This document shows positions 22,037 through 30,121 of a stretch of DNA of 35,876 nucleotides, one piece after another. The stretch covers positions 1 through 35,876 of the forward strand of contig DYBL01000012.1 of assembly GCA_019418625.1 (NCBI GenBank). The letters are read 5' to 3'. Below the pieces are notes generated by a model. The model saw nothing but the letters and a program-made list of their open reading frames with translations, was not told the DNA's origin and searched no databases. Source of the stretch: Clostridiales bacterium (GTDB lineage Bacteria > Bacillota > Clostridia > Oscillospirales > Oscillospiraceae). Every line of letters starts with the position of its first letter. Positions within the stretch are counted from its first letter, which is position 1. The position numbers and the translations under genes are program-made.

Positions 22037-23407
22037 TTATCTTCTGCGGCCCCGGTAGCCTCGGCGGCTGCGGAAGTTTACGCTGCGGCCGTAGCGGTAA
22101 CGGCGGCGGCCGAATACCAGCTTCCACAAAAGCAGTGCCACGATCGCCACCAGCAGGATGATGCCGACCACCTTCACGGCCGTTTGGGAGAAGAACTGCT
22201 TCACATCCCGCCAGAAGGTCAGGATGCGGGAAGCCTCCACGTCGTTGAGGGCCAGCAGATCCACGGTGGCATAGTCCTTGCCGTCATAGGAGAGGGTCAC
22301 GGTGCCCAGCACATCGCCGGCGGCGATGGGAGCTTCCACCGGATCGGACTTGAGGGTGACGGTACGCTCCAGATCTTCGGCGGCCAGGCCCTTGGGCAGC
22401 AGCACCTCCACATCCTCGGCAGGGTGGACGGTCACATGGTCGATCTTGGAGAGGGACACGGCCACCTCCTTGAGGATCTCGTCGGAGGTGAGCACCGTCT
22501 GGTAGGCGAAGTTGTCAAAGGCCCAGTTGAAAAGCCGGTTGGTCTCGTAGAAGCTCATGGTGCGGATCTCGTTGCCCTCCAGGTGCAGCTGCTCGCAGCC
22601 CAGCATCACACTGATGAAGCTCAGGCTGCCCTTGGAGGCAGAAGAGACCAGGCAGTGTCCGGCGGCGTCGGTGGATCCGGTTTTGATGCCGTGGGCGTCC
22701 GTATTGTAATAGCCCCGGGAGCGCCAGACGGAGATGAGATAGTTGGTGGAGTGGAGGGAACGGGCCTCGGAGAGGTTGGTGGCAGGCAGGGTGATGTCGC
22801 CGGTATCGCAGATGCGCATGAAGTCCTCGTGCTTCATGGCCTCTTGGGTGATGAGGTACAGATCCCAGGCGGAGGTGTAGTGCTGGCTGTCGTGGAGGCC
22901 GGTGGGATTGACGAAGTGGGTGTTCTCACAGCCCAGGGCCTGGGCTTTTTCATTCATGGCGTCCACAAAGGTGTCCACATCGCCGCTGACGGCCTCGGCC
23001 AGAATGACACAGGCCTCGTTGGCGGACACCACCAGCATGCAGTACAAAAGCTGCTCCACCGTCATGACCTCGCCCACCTGAATGCCGGCGGAGCTGCCGT
23101 CACTGTCCAGCTGGGTGATGGAGTCGGAGGCAGTGAGCTGCTGATCCAGGGAGAGCTTTCCGCTGTCCACCGCCTCCAGCACCAAAAGCGCCGTCATGAT
23201 CTTGGTGAGGCTGGCGGGATAGAGCTCTTGATGCTCATTCTTCGCGTAGACGATACCGCCGGTATTGGCGTCCACCAGCAGTGCCGCCTTGGCCTGAATG
23301 TCCGGATCGGCCGGCAAAGAGGGCTCCGCAGCCGAGGCAGGAAATGCCAGCAGGTTGGCCAACAGGGCCATGAGGAAAAAAACAGAGAAAAAACGCTTTG
23401 CTTTCAT
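22037..23407 (-). CDS. D-alanyl-D-alanine carboxypeptidase (PBP5/DacF type)
   Basis: Serine D,D-carboxypeptidase of family S11 that trims peptidoglycan pentapeptides outside the membrane; 456 residues. Signal peptide MKAKRFFSVFFLMALLANLL with cleavage near ASAA. Active-site motifs: SLTK with Ser66, SAN at 128-130 and KTG at 242-244. A PBP5 C-terminal beta domain follows. A C-terminal helix (about 410-435) anchors it, and an unusual Arg/Tyr-rich tail ends the protein (RRRYRYGRSVNFRSRRGYR). Start ATG 23407 has AGGAG at proper spacing; TTG 23413 is too close to it. Resembles DacF or DacB, but no spoIIA operon is next to it, so no symbol is given. Confidence 0.93.
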   Translation of the reverse strand: MKAKRFFSVFFLMALLANLLAFPASAAEPSLPADPDIQAKAALLVDANTGGIVYAKNEHQELYPASLTKIMTALLVLEAVDSGKLSLDQQLTASDSITQLDSDGSSAGIQVGEVMTVEQLLYCMLVVSANEACVILAEAVSGDVDTFVDAMNEKAQALGCENTHFVNPTGLHDSQHYTSAWDLYLITQEAMKHEDFMRICDTGDITLPATNLSEARSLHSTNYLISVWRSRGYYNTDAHGIKTGSTDAAGHCLVSSASKGSLSFISVMLGCEQLHLEGNEIRTMSFYETNRLFNWAFDNFAYQTVLTSDEILKEVAVSLSKIDHVTVHPAEDVEVLLPKGLAAEDLERTVTLKSDPVEAPIAAGDVLGTVTLSYDGKDYATVDLLALNDVEASRILTFWRDVKQFFSQTAVKVVGIILLVAIVALLLWKLVFGRRRYRYGRSVNFRSRRGYRGRRR

Positions 23408-23523
23408 ATCCAACTCCTGTAATCTATGCTATACTAACCGTGTGTGGAAAAAACAGCCGCCGAAGCGGCGTGATTCGTCATATAATGACAGTATAGCAAA
23501 AAATACCCGGGAGTTCAACCACC

Positions 23524-23907
23524 ATGAAGCTGGGAAACGTGACCAAAACCGAAAAATGTCTGCTGGGCGCCGCGGCGGTATTTCTGTGTCTGGTGACGGG
23601 GCTTTACGTCCATGATACGGCCCTGCCGGATCAGCGCGGCGCCGTGGCGGTGGAGACAGAGCGCCAGGTCAGCGACGACGCGCTGGGGCCTGTCTGGGAG
23701 CCGGTGGACATCAACACCGCTGACGCCGAGACCCTGGACACCCTGCCGGGGATCGGGCCTGCGCTGGCTGGGCGGATCATTGCCTACCGGGAAGAGCACG
23801 GGCCGTTTAAAAGCGGCGAGGAGCTCATGGAAGTCAAGGGGATCGGCGAGGCCACCTACGAGGGATTGGCGGACTGGATCACAGTGGAAGGAAAGGACAA
23901 AGAATGA
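23524..23907 (+). CDS. comEA: ComEA-like helix-hairpin-helix protein
   Basis: 127 residues: a single membrane anchor (about 12-28), a short linker, and a C-terminal ComEA-type double HhH domain (VDINTADAETLDTLPGIGPALAGRIIAYREEHGPF, then MEVKGIGEATYEGL). ComEA binds incoming DNA at the cell surface in competent bacteria. This form is short and lacks an SLBB domain, and no comEB or comEC is next to it, so a role in DNA uptake is inference only. The stop overlaps the response-regulator start in ATGA (23904-23907), tying it to the signalling operon. No convincing -35 was found for a TATAAT at 23481. Confidence 0.8.
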   Translation: MKLGNVTKTEKCLLGAAAVFLCLVTGLYVHDTALPDQRGAVAVETERQVSDDALGPVWEPVDINTADAETLDTLPGIGPALAGRIIAYREEHGPFKSGEELMEVKGIGEATYEGLADWITVEGKDKE

Positions 23908-24581
23908 AAATATTGGTCGTGGATGATGAGAAGCTGCTGGTCAAGGGCATGAAGTTCAACCTGGAGAACGAGGGCTATACGGTGGAGTGCGCCTACGACG
24001 GCGCCGCTGCCGTGGAGCTGGCCAGGACGGGACAGTTTGACCTTTTGATCCTGGATGTGATGATGCCGGAAGTGGACGGACTGGAGGCCTGTATGCGCAT
24101 CCGGGAGTTTTCCAACGTGCCCATCATCATGCTCACCGCAAAAAGCGAGGACGCCGACAAGCTCATGGGCTTTGAGTGCGGTGCCGACGACTATCTCACC
24201 AAGCCCTTCAACATCCTGGAGCTCAAGGCCCGGGTGCGGGCGCTGCTGCGGCGTGCCGCCGGCGTTCAGCGCAGCCAGGGCGCGGTGCTGACGGTGGGGG
24301 ACCTGAGTCTGAACACGGAGGAGCGGGTGGCCATCCGGGACGGAAAGACCGTGGACCTGACCGCCAAGGAGTATGACCTCATCGAGCTTTTGATGCGCAA
24401 TCCCCGGCGGGTATACAGCCGGGAGAACCTGATGAACGTGGTGTGGGGCTATACCTACGCCGGGGACTACCGCACCGTGGATGTGCACATCCGCCGCCTG
24501 CGGGAAAAGCTGGAAAAGAATCCGGCCGAGCCGGATCACATCATGACCAAGTGGGGAGTGGGGTACTATTTCAAAGGGTAA
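23904..24581 (+). CDS. OmpR/PhoB-family response regulator
   Basis: 225 residues. The receiver domain has Asp7/Asp8, the phospho-acceptor Asp51 in LLILDVMMPEVDG, Thr in IIMLTAKSED and Lys in YLTKPFN. The winged-helix effector domain (about 130-225) includes LTAKEYDLIELLMRNPRRVYSRENLM, TVDVHIRRLREKLE and WGVGYYFKG. It acts as a transcription factor phosphorylated by the kinase encoded next. The 5' end overlaps comEA, and the 3' end overlaps the likely kinase start at 24568. The gene resembles WalR/PhoP/ResD relatives; the target genes are unknown. Confidence 0.95.
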   Translation: MKILVVDDEKLLVKGMKFNLENEGYTVECAYDGAAAVELARTGQFDLLILDVMMPEVDGLEACMRIREFSNVPIIMLTAKSEDADKLMGFECGADDYLTKPFNILELKARVRALLRRAAGVQRSQGAVLTVGDLSLNTEERVAIRDGKTVDLTAKEYDLIELLMRNPRRVYSRENLMNVVWGYTYAGDYRTVDVHIRRLREKLEKNPAEPDHIMTKWGVGYYFKG

Positions 24582-25992
24582 GCGCTGGTTTTTCAACAGC
24601 CTGCAGATCAAGTTCGGCCTGAGCTATATCCTGGGCATTACGGCGGTGCTGCTGCTGCTCAATACCTATCCGCTGCTGGTATCCCAGGATCTGGTGTTCC
24701 GCTCCAAGGCCACCACCCTCCAGTCCAGTGTGTCCGTGATGGTCAACTCCCTGAGCGGACTGGACAAGCTGACGGAGGAGAACGTGGCCCAGGCCATGGC
24801 GGTGGTGGAGGAGACGGGTCTTTCCCGCATCCTGGTGACGGACAGTGCCGGCAGGATCCTCTACGATACCCGGGAGACCGGCAGCGCCGTGGGGCAGTAC
24901 ACCTTCTATACGGAGGTGGTGCAGGCCCTGCTGGGCAACGACGCCTTCACCTGCCAATATAAGGATGCGGCGTTCCGCAGCCGGGCCTCCTCACCGGTGA
25001 TGTACCAGAGCCAGATCATCGGCGCGGTGTACGCCTATGAATACGACACGGAGCAGGCCTCGCTGCTGGAGGGGCTCCGGTCCAACCTGCTGCGCTTGTC
25101 CGGCATCATCGCCGTAGTGGTGGTGTGCCTGAGCGGATGGCTGTCCCGGGCGCTGACCCACAAGATCAGCCAGCTGCTCACGGCCATCCGCCAGGTGCGG
25201 GAGGGAGCGTACAGCCACCGGGCCGATATCCGTGGGCGGGACGAGATCGCCCAGATCGCCCAGGAGTTCAACAGCCTCACCGACCGGCTCCAGACCACGG
25301 AGAACGCCCGGAGGCGCTTTGTCTCCGATGCGTCCCACGAGCTCAAAACGCCGCTGGCCGCTATCCGTCTTTTGACGGACTCCATTTTGCAGACGGAGGA
25401 CATCGACCCGGCCACTACCCGGGAGTTTGTGACGGACATCGGCGCGGAGGCCGAGCGCCTCAGCCGCATCACGGAGGACCTGCTGCGGCTGACCCGGCTG
25501 GACAACAGCGTGCTGGAGGCGCCGGTGCGGGTGGACGTGCTGCCGGTTTTGGAGCAGGTCATGCGCATGATGAGCCTGGTGGCACAGGAAAAGCAGGTGG
25601 ACCTGACCTATGAGGCGTCGGGGGAGTGCACCGTGCTGGCAAGCCCCGACGAGATCCATCAGGTCATCTATAACCTGACGGAAAACGGCGTGAAGTACAC
25701 CGGCAGCGGCGGTGCCGTGCAGGTGTCGCTGCGGCGGGAGGAGACTTGGGTGGTGTTGTCCGTGGCGGACAACGGTCCGGGCATCCCCGAGGAGGATCTG
25801 GACCGGATCTTCGAGCGGTTTTACCGGGTGGACAAGGCCCGTTCCCGTGCCGCAGGCGGCACGGGCCTGGGCCTGAGCATCGTCAGCGGCATGGTGAAAA
25901 AGCGGGGCGGCACCGCCCAGGCTGCCAACCGGCCCGGCGGCGGCGCGGTGTTCACCGTGCGCTGGCCCTGGAAGGGAGAGGATACGCCGTGA
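24568..25992 (+). CDS. Sensor histidine kinase, probably starting at ATT
   Basis: Membrane sensor kinase partner of the preceding regulator. From ATT 24568 it has 474 residues: transmembrane helix 1 (about 16-38, LGITAVLLLLNTYPLL), an extracytoplasmic sensor loop (about 40-165), transmembrane helix 2 (RLSGIIAVVVVCLSGWL), HAMP, HisKA with His257 in SDASHELKTPLAAIRL, and HATPase boxes ENGVKYTG, DNGPGIPEEDL, ERFYRVDKARSR and GGTGLGLSIV. No ATG, GTG or TTG lies in frame before 24646, which is inside helix 1. GGGGAGTGGGG sits just before ATT 24568, and the ISKGKRWFFNSLQIKF start resembles kinase N-termini. CTG 24601 is the alternative. It overlaps the regulator by 14 bases. Confidence 0.85.
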   Translation: MSKGKRWFFNSLQIKFGLSYILGITAVLLLLNTYPLLVSQDLVFRSKATTLQSSVSVMVNSLSGLDKLTEENVAQAMAVVEETGLSRILVTDSAGRILYDTRETGSAVGQYTFYTEVVQALLGNDAFTCQYKDAAFRSRASSPVMYQSQIIGAVYAYEYDTEQASLLEGLRSNLLRLSGIIAVVVVCLSGWLSRALTHKISQLLTAIRQVREGAYSHRADIRGRDEIAQIAQEFNSLTDRLQTTENARRRFVSDASHELKTPLAAIRLLTDSILQTEDIDPATTREFVTDIGAEAERLSRITEDLLRLTRLDNSVLEAPVRVDVLPVLEQVMRMMSLVAQEKQVDLTYEASGECTVLASPDEIHQVIYNLTENGVKYTGSGGAVQVSLRREETWVVLSVADNGPGIPEEDLDRIFERFYRVDKARSRAAGGTGLGLSIVSGMVKKRGGTAQAANRPGGGAVFTVRWPWKGEDTP

Positions 25993-26909
25993 AAAAGAAA
26001 GTGTGCATCCTCTGTGCGGCGGCACTGACGTGTCTGCTGGCGGGCTGCACCTATGCGGTGGTGACCGGAGCGGGTGCGCAGGCGGATACGTATTTGCTGT
26101 ATTTCCGGGCGGAGGATCTGGACAGCGCAGCAGGCGGCGACGCGCTGCGGGCGGAATCCGTACGCCTGCCGGGCCTTTCGGATCTGGAGCCGCAGCAGGC
26201 GGCGGAGGCGCTCATGGAGGCGCTTTTGGCAGGGCCTGAGGATGAGACGCTGCACTCTGCCATCCCGGCAGGCACCGACCTGGTGTCGCTGACACTGGAC
26301 GGGCGGAGGGCAGTGGTGGACATGACCTCCGGCTATGGAGGACTGTCCGGCGTGGCGCTGACCCTGGCGGACTATGCCGTGACGCTGACGCTGACCCAGC
26401 TTCCGGAGATCTCCACTGTCAGCGTGACGGTGCGGGGAAGGGAACTGGGCTACCGGGGCAGCCAGGTCTTTGCCCCGGACGATGTGCTGCTGTCTACCAC
26501 GGAGGATGTGGTGGACACGGTGACGGCTACGCTGTATTTGCTGGATGAGGCGGGTGAGCTGACGCCCTGTGAGGCCGTATTGGAGCTGTACGAGGGAGAT
26601 ACCCAGGTACAGGCCGTGGCGGCGGCGCTGGAGGATGGCGCCCAGGACCAGGGGCTTGCCTCTCCTCTGCCGGAGGGATTTGCGGTGCGGTCTGTGTGGC
26701 TGGATCAGCCGGTGTGCTACGTGAACCTCTCCTCCGCCATCGTGCGGGAGCTGGAGGAAACGGAAGCGGTGCCGCTGGCGCTGCAGGCACTGGCCCGCTC
26801 GCTGTGTTCCTTGGACACGGTGGAAGAGGTGCAGTTCCTGGTAGATGGGGAATACGCTGACCGGTATGGAACGGCGCCGGTGCGGGAGCCGTATGTGTAT
26901 ACCGAGTAA
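25989..26909 (+). CDS. GerMN-domain lipoprotein
   Basis: 306 residues. A lipoprotein signal (VKKKVCILCAAALTCLLAGC) with lipobox LAGC predicts anchoring to the outer face of the membrane. Two GerMN-type domains follow: the first ends around LTLTQLPEISTVSVTVRGRE, the second around ALARSLCSLDTVEEVQFLVDGE. GerM proteins act in spore formation and germination in Bacillus; LpqB of Actinobacteria joins a GerMN domain to the MtrAB two-component system. The GTG start overlaps the kinase stop in GTGA (25989-25992), so it is co-translated with the kinase and may modulate it. Spore function versus signalling accessory is unresolved. Confidence 0.85.
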   Translation: MKKKVCILCAAALTCLLAGCTYAVVTGAGAQADTYLLYFRAEDLDSAAGGDALRAESVRLPGLSDLEPQQAAEALMEALLAGPEDETLHSAIPAGTDLVSLTLDGRRAVVDMTSGYGGLSGVALTLADYAVTLTLTQLPEISTVSVTVRGRELGYRGSQVFAPDDVLLSTTEDVVDTVTATLYLLDEAGELTPCEAVLELYEGDTQVQAVAAALEDGAQDQGLASPLPEGFAVRSVWLDQPVCYVNLSSAIVRELEETEAVPLALQALARSLCSLDTVEEVQFLVDGEYADRYGTAPVREPYVYTE

Positions 26910-26938
26910 AAAGGAGGGCCGGTAGGCCCTCCTTTTTT
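26908..26938. terminator. Terminator between GerMN lipoprotein and spmB (bidirectional)
   Basis: AAAAAGGAGGGCC (26908-26920), loop GGTA, GGCCCTCCTTTTTT (26925-26938). Confidence 0.93.
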
Positions 26939-26943
26939 GCGGT

Positions 26944-27465
26944 TTATCCGCCCAGCAGCAGCCGCACCGCCAGCGCAGAGGCGGCAAAGCCCGTCAGATC
27001 CGCGATGAGGGCGGCGGGCACCGCGTGGCGGGTGCGGAAAATGCCGGCGGAGCCGAAATAGACGGCGATGGTGTAAAAGGTGGTTTCCGTGCTGCCCAGC
27101 ATGACGGCTGCTACACGGCCCACATAGCTGTCCGGACCATAGGTTTGCAGCAGGTCGGTGGCCACCGCCAGGGCGCCGCTGCCGGATACGGGACGGATCA
27201 AAAGCAGCGGGGCGGTCTCCGCCGGGATGCCCAGCAGCTCCAGAGCAGGGGAGAACAGCTGGGAAAACCACTCCATGGCTCCGGAGGCCCGGAACATACT
27301 CACCGCCGTCAGCAGTCCCACCAGAGCCGGCACGATCCGCAGCAGCACCGTCAAGCCCTCCTCGGCGCCGTGGGTCAGGGCATTGTACACATCCACCCGC
27401 TTGCCGGTGCCGTAGACGGCCAGCGCCGCCAGCAGCAGGGGGACCACCAGGGAGGAAAGACTCAT
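26944..27465 (-). CDS. spmB: Spore maturation protein B
   Basis: 173-residue integral membrane protein of the nucleoside-recognition (Gate) domain family. The typical sequences are VLLRIVPALVGLLTAVSMFRASGAMEW, IRPVSGSGALAVATDLLQTYGPDSYVGRVAAVMLGSTETTFYTIAVYFG. In Bacillus SpmA and SpmB are needed for full dehydration of the spore core, by an unknown mechanism. Start ATG 27465 has GGAGG upstream, and the ATG overlaps the spmA stop in ATGA. A longer in-frame reading from 27543 lies inside spmA. Confidence 0.95.
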   Translation of the reverse strand: MSLSSLVVPLLLAALAVYGTGKRVDVYNALTHGAEEGLTVLLRIVPALVGLLTAVSMFRASGAMEWFSQLFSPALELLGIPAETAPLLLIRPVSGSGALAVATDLLQTYGPDSYVGRVAAVMLGSTETTFYTIAVYFGSAGIFRTRHAVPAALIADLTGFAASALAVRLLLGG

Positions 27466-28043
27466 GCCCGCCTCCTTCCCAAAGCGGAGAACAGACGGGC
27501 CGCGGTCAGTCCGGCCGCCACGGATAACGCCGAGGACATCCACACCGCCGGCAGAATGTCAAAGGGGGTCTGGCATCCGGCGGCCGCCCGCACAGAGGCG
27601 ATGGTGGCAGGCAGCAGCTGGATGGAGGCGGTGTTGAGCACCACCAGGAGGCACAGCTCATCGCTGGCGATGCCGTCGCAGCCTCTTGCCATGCGGCGGG
27701 CCGCCTGGATCCCCAGGGGCGTTGCGGCGTTGCCCAGACCCAGCAGGTTGGCCGAGACGTTGGCAGAGACCGCTGCCAATGTCTCACTGTCTCGGCTGGC
27801 CTGAGGCAGCAGACGCCGCAAAAGCGGGCGGAACAGCCTGGCAAGACCGCCGGAGATGCCGCATACATTCATGATCTCCATGACGCCGGACCAAAGACAA
27901 AGAACGCCCGCCATAGTCAGGCTCAGCTCCACCGCTGAGCTGGCGCCGGAGAGCGCAGCTTCCGATACCGCATCCAGCTGTCCGGTGGCAAGGCCGAAAA
28001 TCACGGAGAGCACCACCATGCCGCTCCACAGCCACGTCATCAT
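27462..28043 (-). CDS. spmA: Spore maturation protein A
   Basis: 193-residue membrane protein, partner of SpmB. It starts with one hydrophobic segment (LWSGMVVLSVIFGLATG). The conserved Gate domain reads LTMAGVLCLWSGVMEIMNVCGI, then VSANVSANLLGLGNAATPLGIQAARRM, a very typical SpmA stretch, and LLVVLNTASIQLLPATIASVRAAAG. Two ATGs are adjacent (28043 and 28040); GGGAGGGAT upstream suits either. First gene of a two-gene operon that faces away from abrB. No clear forespore promoter was recognised in the AT-rich 140-base gap. Confidence 0.95.
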   Translation of the reverse strand: MMTWLWSGMVVLSVIFGLATGQLDAVSEAALSGASSAVELSLTMAGVLCLWSGVMEIMNVCGISGGLARLFRPLLRRLLPQASRDSETLAAVSANVSANLLGLGNAATPLGIQAARRMARGCDGIASDELCLLVVLNTASIQLLPATIASVRAAAGCQTPFDILPAVWMSSALSVAAGLTAARLFSALGRRRA

Positions 28044-28110
28044 GACAAGATCCCTCCCGATACAAAATATAAAAAATTGTGAATGAAGTTTTAATTTTTA
28101 TAATATCAAA

Positions 28111-28138
28111 TTGACATATAATGACAGGATGTGATATT
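28111..28138 (+). promoter_or_regulatory. Candidate promoter of the abrB-like gene
   Basis: A perfect TTGACA (28111-28116), a 16-base spacer and GATATT (28133-28138), 46 bases before the GTG. No Spo0A box (TGTCGAA) is visible nearby, unlike Bacillus abrB. Confidence 0.5.
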
Positions 28139-28184
28139 GTTAGCAAACGAAAGAGAGAGAAGCTGCAAGAAAAGGAGAACGACT

Positions 28185-28427
28185 GTGAAAGCTACCGGAA
28201 TTGTAAGAAAAGTCGACGAACTGGGTCGGATCGTCCTTCCTATCGAAATGCGCCGGACTCTGGACATTGCGGAAAAGGACGCATTGGAAATTTATGTGGA
28301 GGGGTCGTCCGTCATTCTGAAAAAGTATAAACCAAGCTGTATTTTCTGCGACGGAACAAAGGACATCACGGTTTTCAAAGGGAAAAACATTTGTCCCAAG
28401 TGTTTGAAGGAATTGAAGGGGCTGTGA
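28185..28427 (+). CDS. abrB: AbrB/SpoVT-family DNA-binding protein with C-terminal zinc-binding motif
   Basis: 80 residues. The N-terminal 45 form the swapped-hairpin AbrB DNA-binding domain (VKATGIVRKVDELGRIVLPIEMRRTLDI). The C-terminal part carries CIFC (Cys52, Cys55) and CPKC (Cys70, Cys73), a probable zinc knuckle common in clostridial AbrB proteins. AbrB is a transition-state regulator in Bacillus. The start is GTG 28185, with AAGGAGAACG upstream. It converges on rsmI, the same order as abrB-rsmI in Bacillus subtilis, which supports the call. AbrB versus a SpoVT-type paralogue is not fully settled. Confidence 0.88.
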   Translation: MKATGIVRKVDELGRIVLPIEMRRTLDIAEKDALEIYVEGSSVILKKYKPSCIFCDGTKDITVFKGKNICPKCLKELKGL

Positions 28428-28449
28428 ATTGCCTCCGGTGTAAAACATA

Positions 28450-28480
28450 GCGCTCCGGCCTGATAGCCGGAGCGCCTTTT
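28450..28480. terminator. Terminator between abrB and rsmI
   Basis: GCGCTCCGGC (28450-28459), loop CTGATA, GCCGGAGCGC (28466-28475), then CTTTTT. Strong for the plus-strand gene. Confidence 0.9.
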
Positions 28481-28483
28481 TGT

Positions 28484-29323
28484 TTATTCACCCTGCCGGG
28501 CAATGGCCGCGGCGTAGAGCTCGTTTTTGGAAAGACCTGTGTGGGAGGCCACCTCTTTGGCCGCGTCCTTGAGACGGGCACCCTCCTCCACCAGTGCCAG
28601 CACCTGGCTTACGCCCTCCTCCAGGGAGATGGGAGGTGCTGCCTGTTCCGGTGCGCCGGCCACCACCAGTACGAACTCGCCTTTGGGAGGGGTAGTCTGG
28701 TAGTACTCTGCTGCCTGGCCCAGCGTGCAGCGCAGGGTTTGCTCGTGGAGCTTGGTCAGCTCCCGGCAAAGGGCGATGGGCCGGTCGGCACCGAAGGTAT
28801 CCCGGAGGTCTTCCAGGGTGGAGAGCAGCTTGTGGGGCGCCTCATGGAAGATCATAGTGCGCCTTTCGCCTTTCAGGGACTCCAGGTGTTCCCGGCGGCT
28901 TTTTTTGTTGACTGTCAAAAATCCCTCAAATGTAAACCGCCCGGTGGGCAGACCGCTGACCGCCAGGGCATTCACCGCCGCGCAGCAGCCGGGGATGGAC
29001 ACCACGGGTACATCGGCTTCGGCACAAAGGCGCACCAGATCCTCGCCGGGATCGGAGATGGCGGGGGTGCCCGCGTCCGTCACCAGGGCGCAGCTCTCCC
29101 CGCCCAGCAGCCGCTGCAAAATGCTCTGTCCGGCAGAGACGTGGTTGTGCTCATGGTAGCTGACCAGGGGCTTTTTGATGGAAAAATGGTTGAGCAGCTT
29201 GATGGACACCCGGGTGTCCTCCGCCGCGATAAAATCTACTCCCTCCAGGGTTTCCACAGCCCGGGGAGAAAAGTCTCCCAGGTTGCCGATAGGGGTAGCG
29301 ACCAGATACAAGGTACCGCTCAT
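28484..29323 (-). CDS. rsmI: 16S rRNA (cytidine(1402)-2'-O)-methyltransferase RsmI
   Basis: 279-residue SAM-dependent enzyme that 2'-O-methylates C1402, the same nucleotide that RsmH modifies at the start of this window. It starts GTLYLVATPIGNLGDFSPRAVETLEGVDFIAAEDTR. Further signatures are LVTDAGTPAISDPGEDLVR, VSIPGCCAAVNALAVSGLPTGRFTFEGFL and FHEAPHKLLSTLEDL. The C-terminal KEVASHTGLSKNELYAAA is typical. Start ATG 29323 follows AGGAGG and overlaps the stop of the upstream methyltransferase in ATGA. Confidence 0.96.
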   Translation of the reverse strand: MSGTLYLVATPIGNLGDFSPRAVETLEGVDFIAAEDTRVSIKLLNHFSIKKPLVSYHEHNHVSAGQSILQRLLGGESCALVTDAGTPAISDPGEDLVRLCAEADVPVVSIPGCCAAVNALAVSGLPTGRFTFEGFLTVNKKSRREHLESLKGERRTMIFHEAPHKLLSTLEDLRDTFGADRPIALCRELTKLHEQTLRCTLGQAAEYYQTTPPKGEFVLVVAGAPEQAAPPISLEEGVSQVLALVEEGARLKDAAKEVASHTGLSKNELYAAAIARQGE

Positions 29324-30054
29324 GGCGTATCCTCCTGTTTCCTGAAATAAATAGCGTCCGCTTCCTTGGTTGGCATGCCCTCCGGTGTCTCCAGGATCAG
29401 GGGCGGCTCCACCTGCAGGCCCGGCCGCCCGCCCCGCCGGCCCTCTGCCAGCACCAACGAGGGCGCCAGGCCGGCCCGGCAGGATACCATCCGCAGCCGC
29501 TTGGCTTCCAGCGAGGATGCCCGCAGGGCACACAGCACGTCCGCCATCCGCTCGGGCTTATGCACCAGGCAGAAGCTGCCGCCCCAGCGCAGCAAATAAG
29601 CCGCCGCGGCACACACCTCCTCCAGCGTGCACCCGTGCTCACTGCGGGCATCGCGCAGGGGAGCGGCGGCGGAGACTTTGCCGCTGCCTGGCGGATAGTA
29701 AGGCGGGTTGCACACCACCAGGTCGAACGACCCGGCAGGGAGCAGGGAGCGGATCTTACGAAGATCCCCTGTGATGGTGCACATGCGGTCCTCCAGCTGG
29801 TTTTCCGCCGCCGCCCGGCGGCACAGCTCCGCCGCCTGCGGCTGGAGTTCTACGCCGGTCACCTGGAGCTGCGGCTGCCGCTGGAGCAGCAGCAGGGATA
29901 AAAGGCCTGTCCCGCACCCCAGGTCACACACCCGCCATCCGGGCTTGAGACGGGGCAGGGAGGACAGGGCAAACGAATCTGTTCCCGGGCGGAAGTGCAC
30001 ATCGTCATAGACGAAGCGCAGTCCGCCGGGGCAGAGGGACTCCCAGTGTTCCAT
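29320..30054 (-). CDS. tRNA1(Val) (adenine-N6)-methyltransferase-like protein
   Basis: 244-residue class I SAM methyltransferase. The SAM loop is VCDLGCGTGLLSLLL (residues about 42-56); the catalytic motif NPPYYPPGSG marks an adenine-N6 enzyme. The upstream stretch GLRFVYDDVHFRPGTDSFALS fits the TrmN6/YfiC/YabB group that modifies A37 of tRNA-Val. In Bacillus the related yabB lies close to rsmI, as here; the small GIY-YIG gene yazA, normally between them, is missing. ATG 30054 has GGGAGGCG upstream. Exact tRNA target is inferred. Confidence 0.88.
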   Translation of the reverse strand: MEHWESLCPGGLRFVYDDVHFRPGTDSFALSSLPRLKPGWRVCDLGCGTGLLSLLLLQRQPQLQVTGVELQPQAAELCRRAAAENQLEDRMCTITGDLRKIRSLLPAGSFDLVVCNPPYYPPGSGKVSAAAPLRDARSEHGCTLEEVCAAAAYLLRWGGSFCLVHKPERMADVLCALRASSLEAKRLRMVSCRAGLAPSLVLAEGRRGGRPGLQVEPPLILETPEGMPTKEADAIYFRKQEDTP

Positions 30055-30121
30055 GGATCGCCTCCCTTTGGATGATAGAAAGCATTATATCGGAAAGCGG
30101 GCTCGAGCACAAGCGGACAAA

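Noticed and set aside
23479..23491. Identical 13 bases CATATAATGACAG upstream of comEA (23479-23491) and abrB (28115-28127)
   Set aside because: Several exact 13-mer matches are expected by chance in a window this size, and the promoter contexts differ. It is not treated as a shared regulatory site.
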